From NCBI GenBank assembly GCA_012516075.1, contig JAAYXE010000152.1, positions 1 through 34,819 on the forward strand: 34,819 bases of DNA. Direction: 5' to 3'. The notes below the pieces were generated by a model. That model had not been told where the DNA came from. It saw nothing but the letters and a program-made list of their open reading frames with translations, and made no database searches. Position 1 is the first letter of the stretch; each line of letters begins with the position of its first letter. Source of the DNA: Chloroflexota bacterium (lineage in GTDB: Bacteria > Chloroflexota > Anaerolineae > Anaerolineales > UBA4823). This document shows, piece after piece, positions 33,965 through 34,819 of this stretch. The position numbers were made by a program, and so were the translations under genes.

Positions 33965-34819
33965 TACTCCACTGCGTAGATGGTCACCCCATCCTGCTCG
34001 TACACGGCCTGCAGATCATCCCCCAGCGCGGGCAGCGCTCCCAGAGCGCGCTCGCGCGGCCCCCAGAAGACATAGCGCACCCCGCGCTCCTGCATGTAGC
34101 GCCGGGCTTCCTCCGCGCTCATGGAGCCCGTGCCCGCCGCCTGGTAAAAGCGCAGCACGGCCTGCTCCTCGGCGGCAGCATTTACGGTCTCAAAGGGGTG
34201 CCCGTAGAGCACCGGCCGCCCGGTGTACGCCGGGATCAGCAGACCAGTATCGGGCGCCGCCAGCACCAGCGCCCGGGGCGGAGTGCTGGTATCGATCCAG
34301 CGCAGTGCCGCCGCTTCGCCGCGCGTCAGAAACACCTCCGGCTCGTGGGTGCTCACGGCGTGCACGCCGGCCAGCAGCACCAGCAGGTTGGTCGGCAGGG
34401 AGAGCAGCAGCAAAACCTGCGGCAGGGCCTTCGAGCGCCGGCGCAGCGAGAGCGCCCCCAGGGCGCCCAGCCCGGCAGCTGGCACGTACAGGCCGGTCAT
34501 AAAACGCCGCTGCAGGCCAAAGGGCAGGTAGAGCAGCACCAGCCCCACCCCGGCCCAGACCAGCAGCATGCACGTGAAGCGCCCTTCACTGCGCCCGCGC
34601 AGCACCCCCACAGCAGCCGGCAGGGCGAAGAGCAGCGCCGGAGAGATGGACAGCAGCAGGTCCCACAGCGGCGGCGAGGGCGTGACGTTCTGTGCGTTCC
34701 AGCCGGCAAGCTGCGGGTGGGTGAGCGCCGCCCACTGGTCGTAGACCAGCAGGGGCAGGCCCGCCGCGGCCGTCACCAGCGCCTGAAAGAACAGGCGGCG
34801 CAGCTCCTCCCGCCCCCAC
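33961..34819 (-). CDS. Large polytopic membrane protein, type A, partial at window edge
   Basis: About 285 C-terminal residues are visible; the frame stays open to the last base, so the start lies outside the window. An internal GTG at 34776 should not be taken as the start, because the upstream codons continue a helix. The visible part has about five membrane segments, then a C-terminal outside domain. Shared with the protein encoded at 29854-31581 are 'LPFGLQRRF' (there 'APFNLQRRL'), the 'VLYGHPFETVN' region (there 'VVIGHGPESID') and 'VRYVFWGPRERALGAL' (there 'VHYVFWGPAERNLGAW'). It is therefore a paralogue of that protein and its first-position counterpart in the operon. Confidence 0.72.
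   Translation of the reverse strand, partial: WGREELRRLFFQALVTAAAGLPLLVYDQWAALTHPQLAGWNAQNVTPSPPLWDLLLSISPALLFALPAAVGVLRGRSEGRFTCMLLVWAGVGLVLLYLPFGLQRRFMTGLYVPAAGLGALGALSLRRRSKALPQVLLLLSLPTNLLVLLAGVHAVSTHEPEVFLTRGEAAALRWIDTSTPPRALVLAAPDTGLLIPAYTGRPVLYGHPFETVNAAAEEQAVLRFYQAAGTGSMSAEEARRYMQERGVRYVFWGPRERALGALPALGDDLQAVYEQDGVTIYAVEY

Noticed and set aside
34774..34776. GTG as the start of the last minus-strand gene
   Set aside because: The frame stays open upstream to the window edge, the upstream codons extend the same helix, and the paralogue is far longer. The gene is treated as partial.

Overview
The window is a GC-rich bacterial chromosome segment. It most resembles an Anaerolineae-type member of the Chloroflexota. 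The basis is gene content: an Opp-type sugar transporter whose lipoprotein has a valine/glutamate-rich 'TVEVP' linker, two MoxR/DUF58 modules, YfhO-type giant membrane proteins and a saccharopine-dehydrogenase-fold enzyme. No rRNA, tRNA, CRISPR array, integrase or intact insertion sequence was seen. The taxonomic call is an inference from style, not from a marker gene.

Region 1 (1-12127, + strand) is a beta-glucoside uptake and phosphorolysis locus. It runs: LacI-family regulator, family-5 substrate-binding lipoprotein, two OppB/OppC-type permeases, two OppD/OppF-type ATPases, and two GH94 disaccharide phosphorylases. The first GH94 is a very good cellobiose phosphorylase; the second is a divergent paralogue of uncertain substrate. 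The regulator has a perfect sigma70-type promoter with a CelR-like operator (TGGGAGCGCTTCCA) just after the start point, which points to autoregulation. The inferred job is import of short cello- or mixed-linkage oligosaccharides and their cleavage by phosphate to sugar-1-phosphate plus free sugar.

Region 2 (13064-16836, - strand) is MoxR ATPase, DUF58 protein, DUF4129 membrane protein. Region 3 (17028-23534) is mixed housekeeping: a type II NADH dehydrogenase divergent from an AlaX tRNA-editing protein; a lysine-dehydrogenase-like oxidoreductase and an EamA exporter (both -); and a soluble PAS-PAS histidine kinase (+). Region 4 (23936-26225, -) is a second MoxR/DUF58 pair. Region 5 (26299-34819, -) is a tightly packed run of large polytopic membrane proteins. 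Two related types alternate (A'-B'-A-B) and a smaller membrane protein follows, probably for cell-envelope glycan or glycolipid work. The first gene of this run is cut by the window edge.

The most unusual signal is non-coding. All three gaps between converging genes (12128-13063, 19248-19628, 23535-23935) carry elements bounded by the inverted repeat GGGCACGGC / GCCGTGCCC. Four of them measure exactly 85 nt end to end although their interiors differ; a fifth is 56 nt. No other gap has them. They look like a new family of REP/MITE-like or terminator-like hairpin elements. The same gaps hold other repeats: a duplicated structured block about 135 bp apart and a 48-bp periodic repeat.
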